A program made the position numbers and the translations under genes. The notes beneath the pieces are model-generated. The model was given only the letters and a program-made list of their open reading frames with translations. It made no database searches and had not been told where the DNA came from. Positions 1 to 13,200 of a stretch of 64,000 nucleotides of DNA are shown in pieces; positions within the stretch are counted from its first letter, which is position 1; every line of letters begins with the position of its first letter. The DNA comes from Phalacrocorax aristotelis (lineage: Eukaryota > Chordata > Aves > Suliformes > Phalacrocoracidae): positions 806,001 through 870,000 of the forward strand of contig NC_134277.1 in the NCBI RefSeq assembly GCF_949628215.1, written 5' to 3'.

Positions 1-823
1 AATCCAGTTCACTTTTTATCAATAGAACTGGTCCTACAGATGTAGTTTTGTGCATGTTTCTTCCCAGCTAGAGCAATTCTACAAAAAAAAAACCAAATTA
101 ATCCATCAGAAAGTGTTTTTAGAAGTGCTTTCTCGCCACCTACACACATGTAACCAATACAATAACCTACTGAAGTTCTAGGTGCTGCAAGAGTTGTGGT
201 CAGTATTTGCAGTTTAAGAAAGGAAGGGAGATGAGCAAACACGCAGCTGTACCTGGCTGAAAGAGCTCATAACAAAGTAGGAAGAACCCATTCATTTCTG
301 AGTGACAACACGAGATGAACAGGTTATTGGTTTGCAACCCAAGATCAAATCGGGTCATCCAACAAGAGCCAGCCAGGCAGTGCCAGCCTCGCTCGAACAC
401 TTCCTCTCCCGCCCGCTCTCCTGGGCTCCTCCAGAGGATGCTGGGGAGGAAGTTGCCTTTATTCATCTAGGCAGTCAATGAGCGCCGATTAAATGTGTCT
501 GGATAAATTACTTCAGGAAGCATTTTTAGCTGCTGAATATAGTCTGTGGGAAACACCTGTGTGGTTTCCATGTCCTGAAACCATGGAACAACAAATGCTG
601 AGAGGTACAGCTACATGTATCCCGGGACTCTAGGAGGGAGCTTACATGGTGACTCTCATTTGTGTACAGTGGGGAAAAGAAAGGAGGAAAGCTATAGCAT
701 AGCAAACTCACCCCCTTAGACAACTTGGGAGTGCACAACATGACCAAGCAAATTGAAGTCAGAGATCAATTCCAGACATCCAAGGAGTATGGCAGACATT
801 TAGACCGTGTTGGTCAAAGCTAA

Positions 824-842
824 GGGGGGGGGGGGGGGGGGG
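824..842. repeat. G19 homopolymer
   Basis: Nineteen consecutive G residues lie in otherwise mixed sequence. The exact length is unreliable in any assembly. Confidence 0.9.
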
Positions 843-2812
843 AGTTCAAGGCTGGAACATGCAGGAAGGACAATGTAGCGCTCTCATCCTCCCACGTCAC
901 CTCCTCTGTTCAGCTGCGCACAGCGCTCACTCCGTGCAGGAGAAGGTGACAGTCCACCTCCCATGACCTCTTTAGCTCTAAGGAGGCCACAGCGAAAAGC
1001 AGACACAGCATTCCGGGCACCTCCCCTCCCACCCCCTCCCTCCATCCCACCCAGAGGGAGATAAGCCATCTTATTTGGCTTTTATTCAAACAGCTTTTAG
1101 AGAAGGACTTAAGATGGCTTGGCAGGCAGCCACAGTACACAGTATCAACAACTGGTGGTGTGGCTGCCCCTGACTGAGCCCGGTTCCAGTCATGTCATGA
1201 ATGGATACACACGAGCATCAGCCCAACTGAAGAGAGACAACTTTGCACCTCTGACATTAGCTCTCCGCCTGCCATTTAAGGAGGCTTAAAAAAAAGGTAT
1301 TTTAGGAACAATTTTATCCCATACCCATAACAAAGTTTTAGGAGGCATACGAGGCTACTGTCATTTCATGACAGTTTTAGTAAATCAGAGTAGATACAGT
1401 TAGTGATGTTAAAACAAGCTGTAATTGAACAGCATCCATTTGACTCCCCTGCATTCTTTACAGCCAAACTGGCAGGCTGACATCAGCAGCGGAGTCGTTT
1501 CTGCACAAGTCTGTGCGCCGTGTTTCCTTGGTTTACATTCTGGACTACCTTAAAGTTAAGGTAGAAAGAGGTGTAGATTAGTGGAGTGAACAGGCTGATA
1601 CTGCTCCTAGGACTCAAAGGAACAGGCAGCGTCTGAGAGCAATCGCTGTCACACTGATCAAACTGCAATGTAGGAGACACCCAGGTCCCTCAGTCCATAT
1701 AAATATAATGGAGAAATTTCAATTCCTTCACTAAAATAATGTCATGTGAGCACTTGCAACTCAAACATCCTCAGACTGCAGACCTGAAACAGAATCCAGC
1801 TAAAGCGTAGCTTTATGGTGCCTTCCACAAAGGCAGGCTAGGACAAGAAAATCAAATGATCCATGGCTCCAAATTGCTAACAAATCAAATCAGACTTGGG
1901 TTTTCTTCTTAGTCCAGTTTGCTCATTTTGATCTTTTGTAGTCCTCTTACTCCGACAGAAACGTTTCAGTGACCGAGTTAAACAGGATGTCTGCCCTCTA
2001 CAGCAGAAAAGGCAAGAAAGAAGGCCCACCTGGCCAGAAAGGACATCCCTTGAGTCACGCACCAGCCCTGCTATCTTGGACAGAAGCAGGGGAAACGGTA
2101 GAAACTTTAATACCCAAAAGGAAGGATGAAAAAAGAGCAGTCAATAAAGTGTTTAGCAGAACAGCATGGAAAGGTAAGTGCACATCAGATGTTTATTCTG
2201 CAGAAGTTCCAGTCGCAGAACTCTCCGTATAATGCCTTTTAAAGCCATGCAGACTCTCCCAGAGTCCATTTAATACTCCACGTGTCACAGCCAGGCGTGC
2301 CTGCCCTGCCAAGCTCTGCTACTGAACTTCTGTCAGAGATTACAACACCTCAGAACTGTAGATGGTAGCTGTATTTCCAGAACAGATGCCTTTTTAGTGT
2401 GTACACACAGCTGTATCAAACCTTTGCTTTTAAAGATTTAGTGTTGCATCATTAGAAAATTAGTTCATACCTCAAAAGCAGGTGTTCCCTTTAGCAGGTC
2501 CTTCAGGCCTCAAACTGTTTATCTGCAAAACACAACGCGTGCACAATTAAGATGAAGCCACACAATTGCAGAGTACGTGGATGTAAGCTTATTAGGGATG
2601 GCTAGGAAATGACTTACATTACTCAAAATTAACTAGATCTTGGAGAAATTTTGCTACAGTCCCACCACAGCCATCCAGGCAGCTTTCTTTAATGTTCGCT
2701 CCTCAGCGGGAATACTATCTAGCTATTACTATTTCATATAAACTCTTGCTCAAGCTATTGCGGATATACTGCGAAAATTCTGAGCAACTTTTCCCTCGTG
2801 CATCTTAATCAG

Positions 2813-2884
2813 GGTTTTGGGTTTTTTTGGTTTTTTGTTTGTTTGTTTTTTGTTTTTTATTTTTGTTTTGTTTTGTTTTTTAAA
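2813..2884. repeat. T/G-rich low-complexity tract
   Basis: About 70 bp consist of T runs broken by single or paired G, starting gggttttggg and ending in TTTTG-type repeats. On the opposite strand it is of the A/C-rich class seen at 7.2, 26.35 and 32.8 kb. Confidence 0.9.
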
Positions 2885-5800
2885 CAAACACACCATTGAA
2901 GCTGAAGTAATCCAGGATGGTTAGGGCATGCCTCCACTGAGCAGTACTTCAGGTGTTCATACAGTGGCTGAAAAGCTCTGAGTCACTGTTAGGCACACAC
3001 CTGCAGAGCCACCTGCGACAGCCAGGTTTGAGTCACAAGCCAATTTTTATCTGAGATGAACGAAGCTAAGAGGCACCAAAACATCTGGGGCCCAATTTAG
3101 CAGTTATTACTATGTAGAGCCACTGTGCAAGGCACACTAAAGGCTTTCATTCAGCAGAACTGTCACATTTTAGTCCAAGACAAGTGAGAAAGCAAAGATG
3201 AAGCGTTTTTCATTCAATAAAGCCTATACCGCTCTGTGCCATTTTCTGCGCTTCCAAACTTCAGAGCAGGATCTCTCACAGTGTTATTAATACATTCATA
3301 AGTCAAAACCTATAGGCATTGCCAGATGCGTTACTCAACCAGAAAAGAATATGCTGTATTCTTTTAAGGATTACATTAATGATACTTGGATTAATATTTT
3401 AAGGAGATCCAGATTTAAAAGAAAAAAAAATAAAGAATTCAGGAGCTGTATTTCAGTTGAACACAGCAGGCTATTTTTTGTACGTTTTCCATCGTTTCAG
3501 TGAAGCTATACCCACCAGCTTTACCAGGGAACTATCTCCTCACCTGCCAGGTGTTCTGTCCAAATTTTTCTATACAATATTTAACACTTCATTCATTAAT
3601 GTTTCTTTATTGTAAAACAAGCATAGCTACACACACACAAAACTTCTGTCAAAATATTACTCCGTATACTCTCCATGCAGCACCCTGCAGAAAAGACTAT
3701 AAACTGAGCCACACAGAGTCAGCCAAGTATTTCAATCCACATGGAGAAAGGTCCAACTTGTTCATCACCATAGTAAGTAATCAAGCCAGTCTCACAACAA
3801 AATATCATCTCAGTACCTGCTTATTAATGTAAAGTCATATAGAAACACTAGTGCTTGCTCCTCGCCCTGTAGATGCACATTTTATGTTACATAGAAGTCA
3901 AAAGCCAAATCTTTCAGATGAATGAGAAAACAGCCCACTGAAAAGAGCATCATTTCATGTTTAATAACTGGTGAAGCACTCAGGAGTAAGGGAAACCTGG
4001 AAGAGTTCTGTTCCCTTCAGAAGGGGTGGAAAGGAGAGTTACTAAGTTAATTAAGAAAGGAAGGAATATCCTGTATACGATTCAGATGCACAAGTATGGT
4101 GGATGAGCTCTTGCTTGTGCGGTAACACTAATGCTCCCCTTTCCAACGGAAGGGGACTGCTAACACACGTCGTAAGCCCACACTTTCTTTTTCCACGTTG
4201 TTATTCACAGTTTAGCCACCCTGTGATAAGCCGGGGCGTCAAGGTCCTTCTCTCCAGCTCCTTCCAGCTGATGAACACCCAGATCCCATCCAAAGGCATC
4301 AAGCCCTAACTGCACAGCCCGGCAGTCTGTTCCACTGAAGTTCATCCCGTGTCTGCTGCTGTGATCCACCAGGTCATTACACTCTCACACATGACATTCC
4401 AATCTCTCTCAACTGAAAACACCAAGAACTTTATTTGTTAAGAAAAAGGGAAGAAGAAAACCCCACAGGCCTATCTTTTGCAGCAGAACATTAACAAAAA
4501 TGAAAGTTATTAACTGCTTTTTTTAGTGCTGGGTGTTGCTACTCCATCTCAAATGCAGTAGCGCTGGATCAGCCATGGTTCTGATACCAGTAAAGCAAAG
4601 CCTACTACAGTTTCTTGGTCTGGGCAACTCACAGAAGTGTTGGTGAACAGCAGGAGAAAAAGAAGTCATCTATCACCTGACCAGCAAATCCTGGCTTACA
4701 TGACAATTATTAACCACAACTGTTTTCCAGTTTGAAGAAATATTACTGGGAACTATTTTCATGTTCAGAGACATCTGTCTCTACATCGCAACCCTGATTC
4801 CAAGTTTGCAACTTTATTTCTCCCCAACACAATTTTTATGCAAGTGACACTGAAAAGCAACAGAGGAAAGGCACTCTTATTTCATTTACATCCCACTCTA
4901 CACCCACTTTTCATTTTTATCTTGCCTACACTATCAGAAAACAGGTAATGCCTGGTATGCATACTGTCCCATCGTGTTTGCTATCCCTATAATATCCAGA
5001 TTCACGTCCTGCACCCGTAGTTCTTGTTCCTCAGCTCTTCTGGTTCCCAAGCTCTTGCACTTTTATTATTAAACATTTCAGTGGCTTCTTTAACTTCATC
5101 CAGTTTTCTACACAGATGGTTTTGCCCCCCGCCAACTGAATCGCCTGCATCCCATCAATACACTAAACTACCTCCTGCTGACTACCCAATCGCGTACCTT
5201 CTGTTTCTTTCTCACCTGAGAGTTCACCAAATCCACCCCATCTATAATCCAACAGTTATTCTGAGGAGTCCCAAAAGCATATACATATTTCAGGGCACAC
5301 ATTAACAATTCATTTCTGCTTTTTTATAATTTTGAAAATTCTTGATGCTTTTAGTAGCAACTACTTGTCCCTGCCAGTTTCCAGTGGCAGCCCTTTTGAG
5401 GGTGGAGTAAGCTATCACCTCTCCTTGGTCCATGAGGAAAGTATACAACCTACCTTGGTAAGCCACCCAAAAAGGATGCAAGACAGAAGCAAGGAAGCAA
5501 TTCTACATCCAACCAGTTCTCATCATTAGCCAGCCTCTAGTTCCACTAATCTAGCGCTTTCTGTATGAAGAGCGCTTGTCTCAATCTGCATTTATGTTGC
5601 CATACTGCCAAACAGATACTAGAGCAAACCTCCAGTTATGTTCGGGATTATCTCTCTTACCCCAGCTAAATGGAATGTACTTCAGTGCAATTAAGTTCAT
5701 AACAGAAAGAACATGCCATTCATCATATCAGACGCCCTTATAGGCTCCCTCAATTTCTCTAAACAAGCAACACTTTCCGTTTTCTCATCCCCACATTCAG

Positions 5801-7208
5801 AAGACTGTTTCCCTTAACCCGGGAAAGAAATCCACTCAATCTTTTAGTTTCCTATTGTCTCACTCTTCATACTTTGTTTCCAAATCTCTAGATAAACAGC
5901 TTCCTTTAAATAGCTCCCTGTCTTAAACATGCATGGTATATGAAGATCACTTGATATGAAGAGCCGAGAGGGGCGGCACACATTGCAGCTACAGCATTCC
6001 TCATGCAAAGCAGTATCACGTTGTCAAATACCATGGGTTCGAATGCAAAGTCTCGTAAACCCTGAGCTATATATACACATGATGGCCATGAAACCTGGAG
6101 ATTAAGTCATCTCAGATCTTCATCCCAGTCCTCTCCTAGGGGAACAACGCTAGCAGCAAGTTAACTGCAACACCTTGACATAAGGAAAACCACATTTATA
6201 GCCACGAGCCCGTCTTGGCTCCTTGCCTATCACTGGATTCACCAAGATCCTAAAACAAGATTTTATTTTAGAATATATGGTGGACTTTTATCTTCACGGG
6301 TACCAGTGTCAAGTATTTAATGGATTTTTGTTAGGCATCAAATTCCTGTTCCCACACTTGCATGAGGCATCTCAAATAAAGCTGACTATTTGAAAGAGAC
6401 TGCTTTTCGATTTGATCTAGGCTTTTGAGTAGAGCACCTCCCAGGAGAGAAGCAAAGTGCTGAAGTCAGACTAATAATTTAAAGAGCCATCAAAACACAA
6501 GATGGAGTTCCTCTGAACTCGAAGAGTGAATAATCTTCTAGGGAAACATTCACAAACAGCAAGTCAGACCTTCATGGTAGTCATGCAACTCTTACTACTT
6601 GTAGAAAGAGATGATACTTCCCAATCACAGGTAGCACGTGGAACAATAAAGGTCTTCAACTGTAAAGCAAGCAGATACTCTTCGGCTATATCCACATTTA
6701 ATCCTTGTTTAAGCCTGTCCCTATTAATAAAGTGTCTTCTGTAGCAATTTGGGTTGACAAAGCTGAAAACCAGCAAGGTTCATACAATCAGACAGTAAAT
6801 AAGCAGCTGCACGAGTGCAGCCATTTTTATAGCACAGTGGGTTTTTGTATGTCAAGAGCAATTTGACTAAAGAAACCACATGCAATGATTCCAGAAAGCT
6901 GGAAGAGTGACTCATGAGTTGCCAAATCACCAGTGTCAAAGACCAAGGACCAACCAAGGACCTTCCAGAATGATCCCAAAAGGCTAGACGGTGCAAGAAA
7001 TGCTAATTAAGAGTTAAGCTCCAGCAACCCACGGTCTCTTGTTAGTCAGCGTACAACCAAGGAGCGTGGGGAGGGCAGGAGCGAGCAGTCAACTGCGTTA
7101 CAAGACAGTACACCTGACAAGAGGCCGAAAACACCCAGAGAAGGCCATAAATACTTAGAAGTGATCTTTGAATCTGTCTATAGATATTTTAGATGTGTCT
7201 AAACAGGA

Positions 7209-7285
7209 GAAGAAAAAAAAAAAGACCACCCTTAACACACAAACATCCAGATCCACAAAAAAAAACCACACCACCAAAAACCAAG
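7209..7285. repeat. A/C-rich low-complexity tract
   Basis: A runs are separated by CC and CAC. The 20-mer at 7261-7280 (aaaaaccacaccaccaaaaa) recurs exactly at 26388-26407. Confidence 0.85.
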
Positions 7286-10200
7286 GCAGAAAATACCCTT
7301 GGTGAGGAACAAAGCACATTCCTTTTCAGTAGCAACTCAATAAAAAAAAAGTTATTTAAGCAAGACAGAAGTATCTCTTTTCACAGTTGAAGAACTCTGC
7401 TGCTAACAAGACTAAATTAGCTAAAATTAGCTATCACAGTTGCGTTCCCCACAGCACCTCCAGCTTCCTGTGTGGATGAGTAGCATTGGTGAAAGCCGTT
7501 CTAATTTGGATTCAGAGCATGCAAATTTAAGGAGAATAGTGATTTCTGGCCAGTTCCTTCCACAAGCACTGATGCACAAGAAAAAATGTCTTTCACATTC
7601 AAGTTTAATCCTCTTATGAAATATTTATTTTTGGAACAATTCATTGAACAGTAAGCCTTCAGCCTAGCTAAATTACATCTAAAAATAAAGGTAATAAGAA
7701 TTCTTGAATTCTTCCTACTGTTATATCTAATCAATACAGATCCACAGTGACTCCTGTCACAGGCTTTATTTGTCAAAGCACATGCCCGCGCCCACACTTA
7801 GCCAGCATTATCCAACAACCTGCCATCTTTTTGGCTAGTGTAGACCAGAGATAGGCATTTCTAATGATTTGAGATGTTAGAGATTCATAAAATAAGGATT
7901 CAGTTGCAAGCATGTTAGGAAAAGGAGCGATAAGAGCCTGAGTCAAGTCTTGAACTATGACTGAAATAGAAACACACCTCAGTTAAACTAAAGGCAACTG
8001 GAGCTCCTCCTGCGGCCATTTTGCCGTAGCTGGGGCTGAGCACTAATGATCACTTGAGGAGGACAAAGAGAAAAAGAAGCTTTCATTATTCAAATTTCCC
8101 TTGTGCTCTAATGAAAGGCTGCTAAACTGATTGTGCTTCCTGCAATCAGGAGGAACAGAAGGCTGCCTCCCCACTAGGAAGTTCAATGTCAGAGTTGACT
8201 CAAATGTGCCCAGGACCACGGTGACTTGGAAAGGGCTGCGTTCACACTGGTAAAGTCTTACTCTTTAAACCAGGGTGGCTATATGCAGACAGCTCTTGGC
8301 AATGGTCTTGGTCCATGCTAGCTCTTGAATAGCATCCACCAGTGTCTGGGAGAGTACTTTTGCTCTAGGCCAGAGATTGCAACAGGAAATACTCTAAAAA
8401 CAAACAGCACGGATGCTGTATTCCAGCACTACCAGAATTCACCAGGCATCATGTAATTCACTAGCACAGGTATAGCCGGAGATGCCAGACTATGAGAAGC
8501 TTTTACTTTCTAAGTTGTTTTAATATTCACATCATCCCAGCTTCCTGGAAACTCCAGTAGTCCTACTCATCCTCATCTGCCCCTACGGAAGAACATACCC
8601 CAGAGGAGTCCCCCCAAACCACTACTGTAAGAAACAGGGCTATTGGACAAGGTCTTATCTCTCAATGCCTTTTGAAAAAAAAAATTATAATTTTCGCTAG
8701 TCTTTAAAAAGTCTTTTATAAAAGTCTCTCTGCTCTAGGTGGTTCCTTTTATCCAAAGCGAGTGTCTGGCACATCTGTTTTTCACAGGTTATTCTGAGGA
8801 GGTTAATATGGACAACCAGCAACGCTCCATGTCCTCCCCTCTGTAGTTTTCCTCTACCCCTTCACAGTGTAAGCCACCCACCCATAACAACTTGTGCTAA
8901 AATAGAGGGCTATTCGCAACCCAACTCCCTCTTGGCTCACACTGATTCAATAAACTCAGTTTTGAAAGTAACAAATAGCTGGAAGTGTGAAGTGATCGTA
9001 ACTTTTTGCCAGCATCTAACCCACAACTGCCACCTCTTCAACCTGAAACACTGCTGAGCTGACTGGCTGCCTAGATCCTTGCTCTCGCCTTCTCCATACA
9101 GTGATATACATTGCTCTGTTAGTTATATTTCTCATCTGTGGAAACTCTTGCTCTCACTTTGCAAAGCGACTTCTTTGAGCTCAATCCTATTCAAGCCATA
9201 GTTAACACTTCATTTTTGCTCCATGAAGGCAGCCGGCGTCACTTCTAGACACAAGTGAAGGAGGATACTTAAAACTTCTAGCTGCAAGTGAAAAAAGGCA
9301 CGGGGGTCCCATGCCCAGCAAACAATGAAATAGGTTTATCGGTTTATTGTAACAGGCTGTTCAACACACAAAACAAAAAGCATCCTCCTGTTACTCATTT
9401 CATCCACACTGCACCCTTTTGGAGTAGCAGTAACGTAGAGAACACTGCTGCTTTCCCCTACCTACTCTGGCAAGTCCTGAGATGGTTCCAGAACATGGCT
9501 GTGTGTTTCCTTTCGGCTTTCACAAAGATGACAAACACTCCCTATGCAGATCAGAGACAGAGTGGTCAGTGATGCTTTTCATATTAAAAAATATAACACG
9601 AATATATATCAAATATGCCCAGCTGCCAGTGCACCCCTGCATGGAGAACAGCGTAATCTCATTTGGACTATGAAACATTGTCTTTCCTTGACTTTGGAAA
9701 AGGCAAAAAGCAGGAAGTTGCAGGTGCCAAAAGCAATTTTACAAAGTTAGACCAGATTAAAGATCATTGTCTGCAGTGTCAGCTGATGTACCAGCATGGG
9801 CAAACGAGGGAAGCTTGGATTTCCCATTTCCCTGGGACCTTGAAGACCGCCTCAGTGATGACACGTTACCGTGGCGACAGCTTTAAAGCAAAACAACTCT
9901 TGGAGGAGAATTCTGAACCGTATCTGACATTTTACTATTGTAGGAAAGCATGAAAATTCATGAGACTTAGATCTGCTTATGTTTTGAAGGTTGGCGCCTG
10001 CCAACTTTCATAGTTCAAGTGCCAGAGTTGCCATTAACATCCCCCCACTTACACCCAAGCCTCCCACAGAGGTCACAATCCTCCTCCGTGTCACTGCTCC
10101 TCCAGGAGCACGCGCAGCGTGGAGAGGGTCGTACCGCTGGTACCTGTGGGGCCGATGTGGGCAGGGGAGCGCGGCACAGCTGCAGGTCACTGTTCAGGGA

Positions 10201-13200
10201 TACTCGTAATTGACTTCACTGAGCCCTTAAGTGCTCGGCATGTCCTAAAAACGCATCAGGCCACTGTAATTTTTTTGTTAAAGGATCCGTACAGAGGGCA
10301 GTGGGTGCTACGTGGTGCTTGCGAATGGGCCATTTTACGGGGACTTGAGGACTGAAATATGGCAGTACTATCGATCTGTGCCTCTTCACCCTGACTTGCA
10401 ACTGCCCCAATCTTGGCCTAGAACTATCTTTAAGACAGAGATTTAGGATTTATTTGTTTTTATTTTCAGTTTGAAGACTTATTTACGACAGTAGATTTTA
10501 CACGGAATGCTTGGGGGGGGTGGGGGGTGGGAAATCAACAACAAAACCCATCAAGTGCCAAACTTAAGCAGAATACATGCTGGCAGCCAGACCAGCATCC
10601 TGGCTCTGAAAGTACATGTTATTTACTTAAAGAGAAAAAAGAAAACCAAAACCATAAGGCATCTCCATGGAAAAGATCATCTATACAGACCAAATTCACA
10701 TGCCCAGATATAAGCTAAACAAACACCAGTACCTGAGCAAATCAGTTTGACAGGTTTAATAACCCAGGTGGTTTAGGTTAAATATTTGAACTGAACTAGG
10801 CATTAACCATGCCCTTAAAAATCAGTCACACCATCACCTCAGAAGGTGATGAAGCCTGGAAGATGAATCCACTCAACAGCAAATTCAGCATCTCCTTTGT
10901 TTACAGTGATATATTTTATGAACTAGTTGCCCCTTATAGACACAATTCTGCGAGCAGTTCTGACTTACAGCCAGACATTGCCATCAAACCCCAGGGCAGA
11001 GATTCCACCATGGCTCTATTACTCTATTTACTGTCCTCATCGCACTTTCAGGCGTAACAGGCAGAAGGATTTTCAGGAGACAGAGATGCCTGTCCCTTGC
11101 ATATAACGGGGCTTCAAAAGACATTTCTCTGCTTTGTGAGGCTAAATGGCAGCAAGGAACAGAAGGAGTGGGGGGATAGGGGACTAAGCACACGCACAGA
11201 TAACGCTTAAGTGCTTGAAATCAGCATGCCTTTCCACTTGCGTTTTGTGGAATCCACTCCTGAACAGACACTGTTTTACAGGAAATTTTGTCTTCCTTCA
11301 CCTGATCTCTGTTACCCTCGCACACGGGAGCCTCACAGGTTGGGTTCCAGCGCCTTCTGTCTCTGTTACAGACATCGGAGATGAAGTTGAACAGAATGGC
11401 TCTAAAGGGTACCAACAGCAGGACTGGTGTCAGAACAGCCAGATAAGGTCTTATTAGAAACACCTAACACTCCTCATTAGTCACAGGTGAACAAAAGCAT
11501 CCCAAGGGCAAGCTGCATGAACACTATTTCTTAAGAGATAAAGAAGGAAAACAGCATTTCCTCTGTGTACAAGAGCTCCTGTATCAGAAAGGGTAGATGG
11601 AAATGATAATTCCCCTTCTCTCCAACACGTACTTTTAGCCCATGCCAAAATTCAATAGTCACAGATCACAAACACAACTAAAGCTGATTTTGCTTTTACA
11701 TTTTCCATATCGATTTTAGGACTGTTATTTAGCCAATGACGATACAGAAGATGCATCATCAGCTCTTATTAGAGGGAATGAAACTTTTTTTTTCAATGAT
11801 GCCAGACAGCAATGCAACTAATACATTAAAAAAAGTAATCTCTATTTTCCATTGCATAAAAGATAGCAGGTTTAGATCCCCTGTATCATCAATAGATTTC
11901 TCTCTGCACTCTCAAAGCTAGAACGTTAATATGGATCAGGAGGAAGGCAAGAGACACATTTAATCCCAGTGCACAGACACATGATCATTGCTGCTTAAGT
12001 GGTAGAAATCACTGAGCTTGCCTAGTTGCTTTTCTGGAATCTGCTACTAATAAACCAGCTGCTGCCTTGCACATCTAAGGCTGTCTTCACCCAGCTCCTG
12101 CCGATGGAGAGGACCAGTTGGTAGGAACCAGGGCGTACCCTGCGATAGTGCAACTGCAGAGGCAGATCACCTTTCCAAGTACAAAGTTAAAACTGTTCAG
12201 GGCTTAGGTGATCCACTACATTTGATAACTGAATATTTAAAATCTTGCTATTTCAGAGCCTGGATTGCACAGTGAAGAATTACAAATCCCCGCTGTAGTT
12301 CTATAGCGCGTGAAAACATACTCCACTCAGCTGTAATGAGCACTGTAAAACAACCCTGGCAGGGGCTGGGGAGAGGTTCCTCATCTCTCTCCCCTGCTTC
12401 AGGTTAAAAGGCCTTTCCAGGTGTCATGGCTATTGAGTAGCACAGAGACTATATACTTTACCTAGTATCAAAATATTTACTTCTAGAATAGAGACCATCC
12501 TCTAAGAAAAAATTAACACCACTCAAAATCACTACTGACACAATAAAAAGTGTTATAATCCATTAAAAGCAAGACCATTCAGAATATGACTATACTCCAG
12601 AAGTTTTCAGAGGACTTGTTGCTAAAACACTTTACATGGAAGAGACCAGTTTCACTGCCATTATGCAATAGCAGCGTCCAGAGATACCAAAGCTACTGAA
12701 ACGGTGAAGCCCTGATGACACAGAGACTTTGCCAGGACCTCATGGAGACCCCCAGCTGGGCAGAAGTCACCTGTGGAACATCCCACATTCTCCCAGTTAC
12801 TCCAGAAGCCTCAAAACACCATTTCCCCTCCCCTCTGTGGGGCCAGTGCACAGCGACTGACGTGGCCAAGCTGGAACCGGCACCTCAGGTTAGGTGAGGC
12901 TGAGAAGTCAGGACAGCTCTGAGTGATCTCCAACACACAAACCAAGCTCTACCACTCACAGAAACATGCACTCGTGCATTAAAAGGGTGCAGGGTAACAG
13001 AAGAAAACAACCATTCTCCCATTATTTATTTTACAGCACCAGCTTTGAAGACTTCCAGCTAAAATCAGAGCAAGCAGGAGTAGATTTGTTCTGTAAGGTG
13101 TAAGCAGAAAGCGATACCCACACCTGGTGAAAGGGAAGAAGGGGAGAAAAAGGTCAGAACAGCGTAGCCAGATACTGTTAAGATCATTAACATTTAGTTA

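Noticed and set aside
3500..3832. 110-codon plus-strand open frame in the left part
   Set aside because: AT-rich composition, no motif and no splice context. It is about the length expected by chance in this much sequence.
6036..6046. ggttcgaatgc, resembling a Pol III B box, considered as a tRNA or tRNA-derived SINE
   Set aside because: The flanking bases do not form a T-arm stem, there is no A box or acceptor stem at the right distance, and no poly(A) tail follows.
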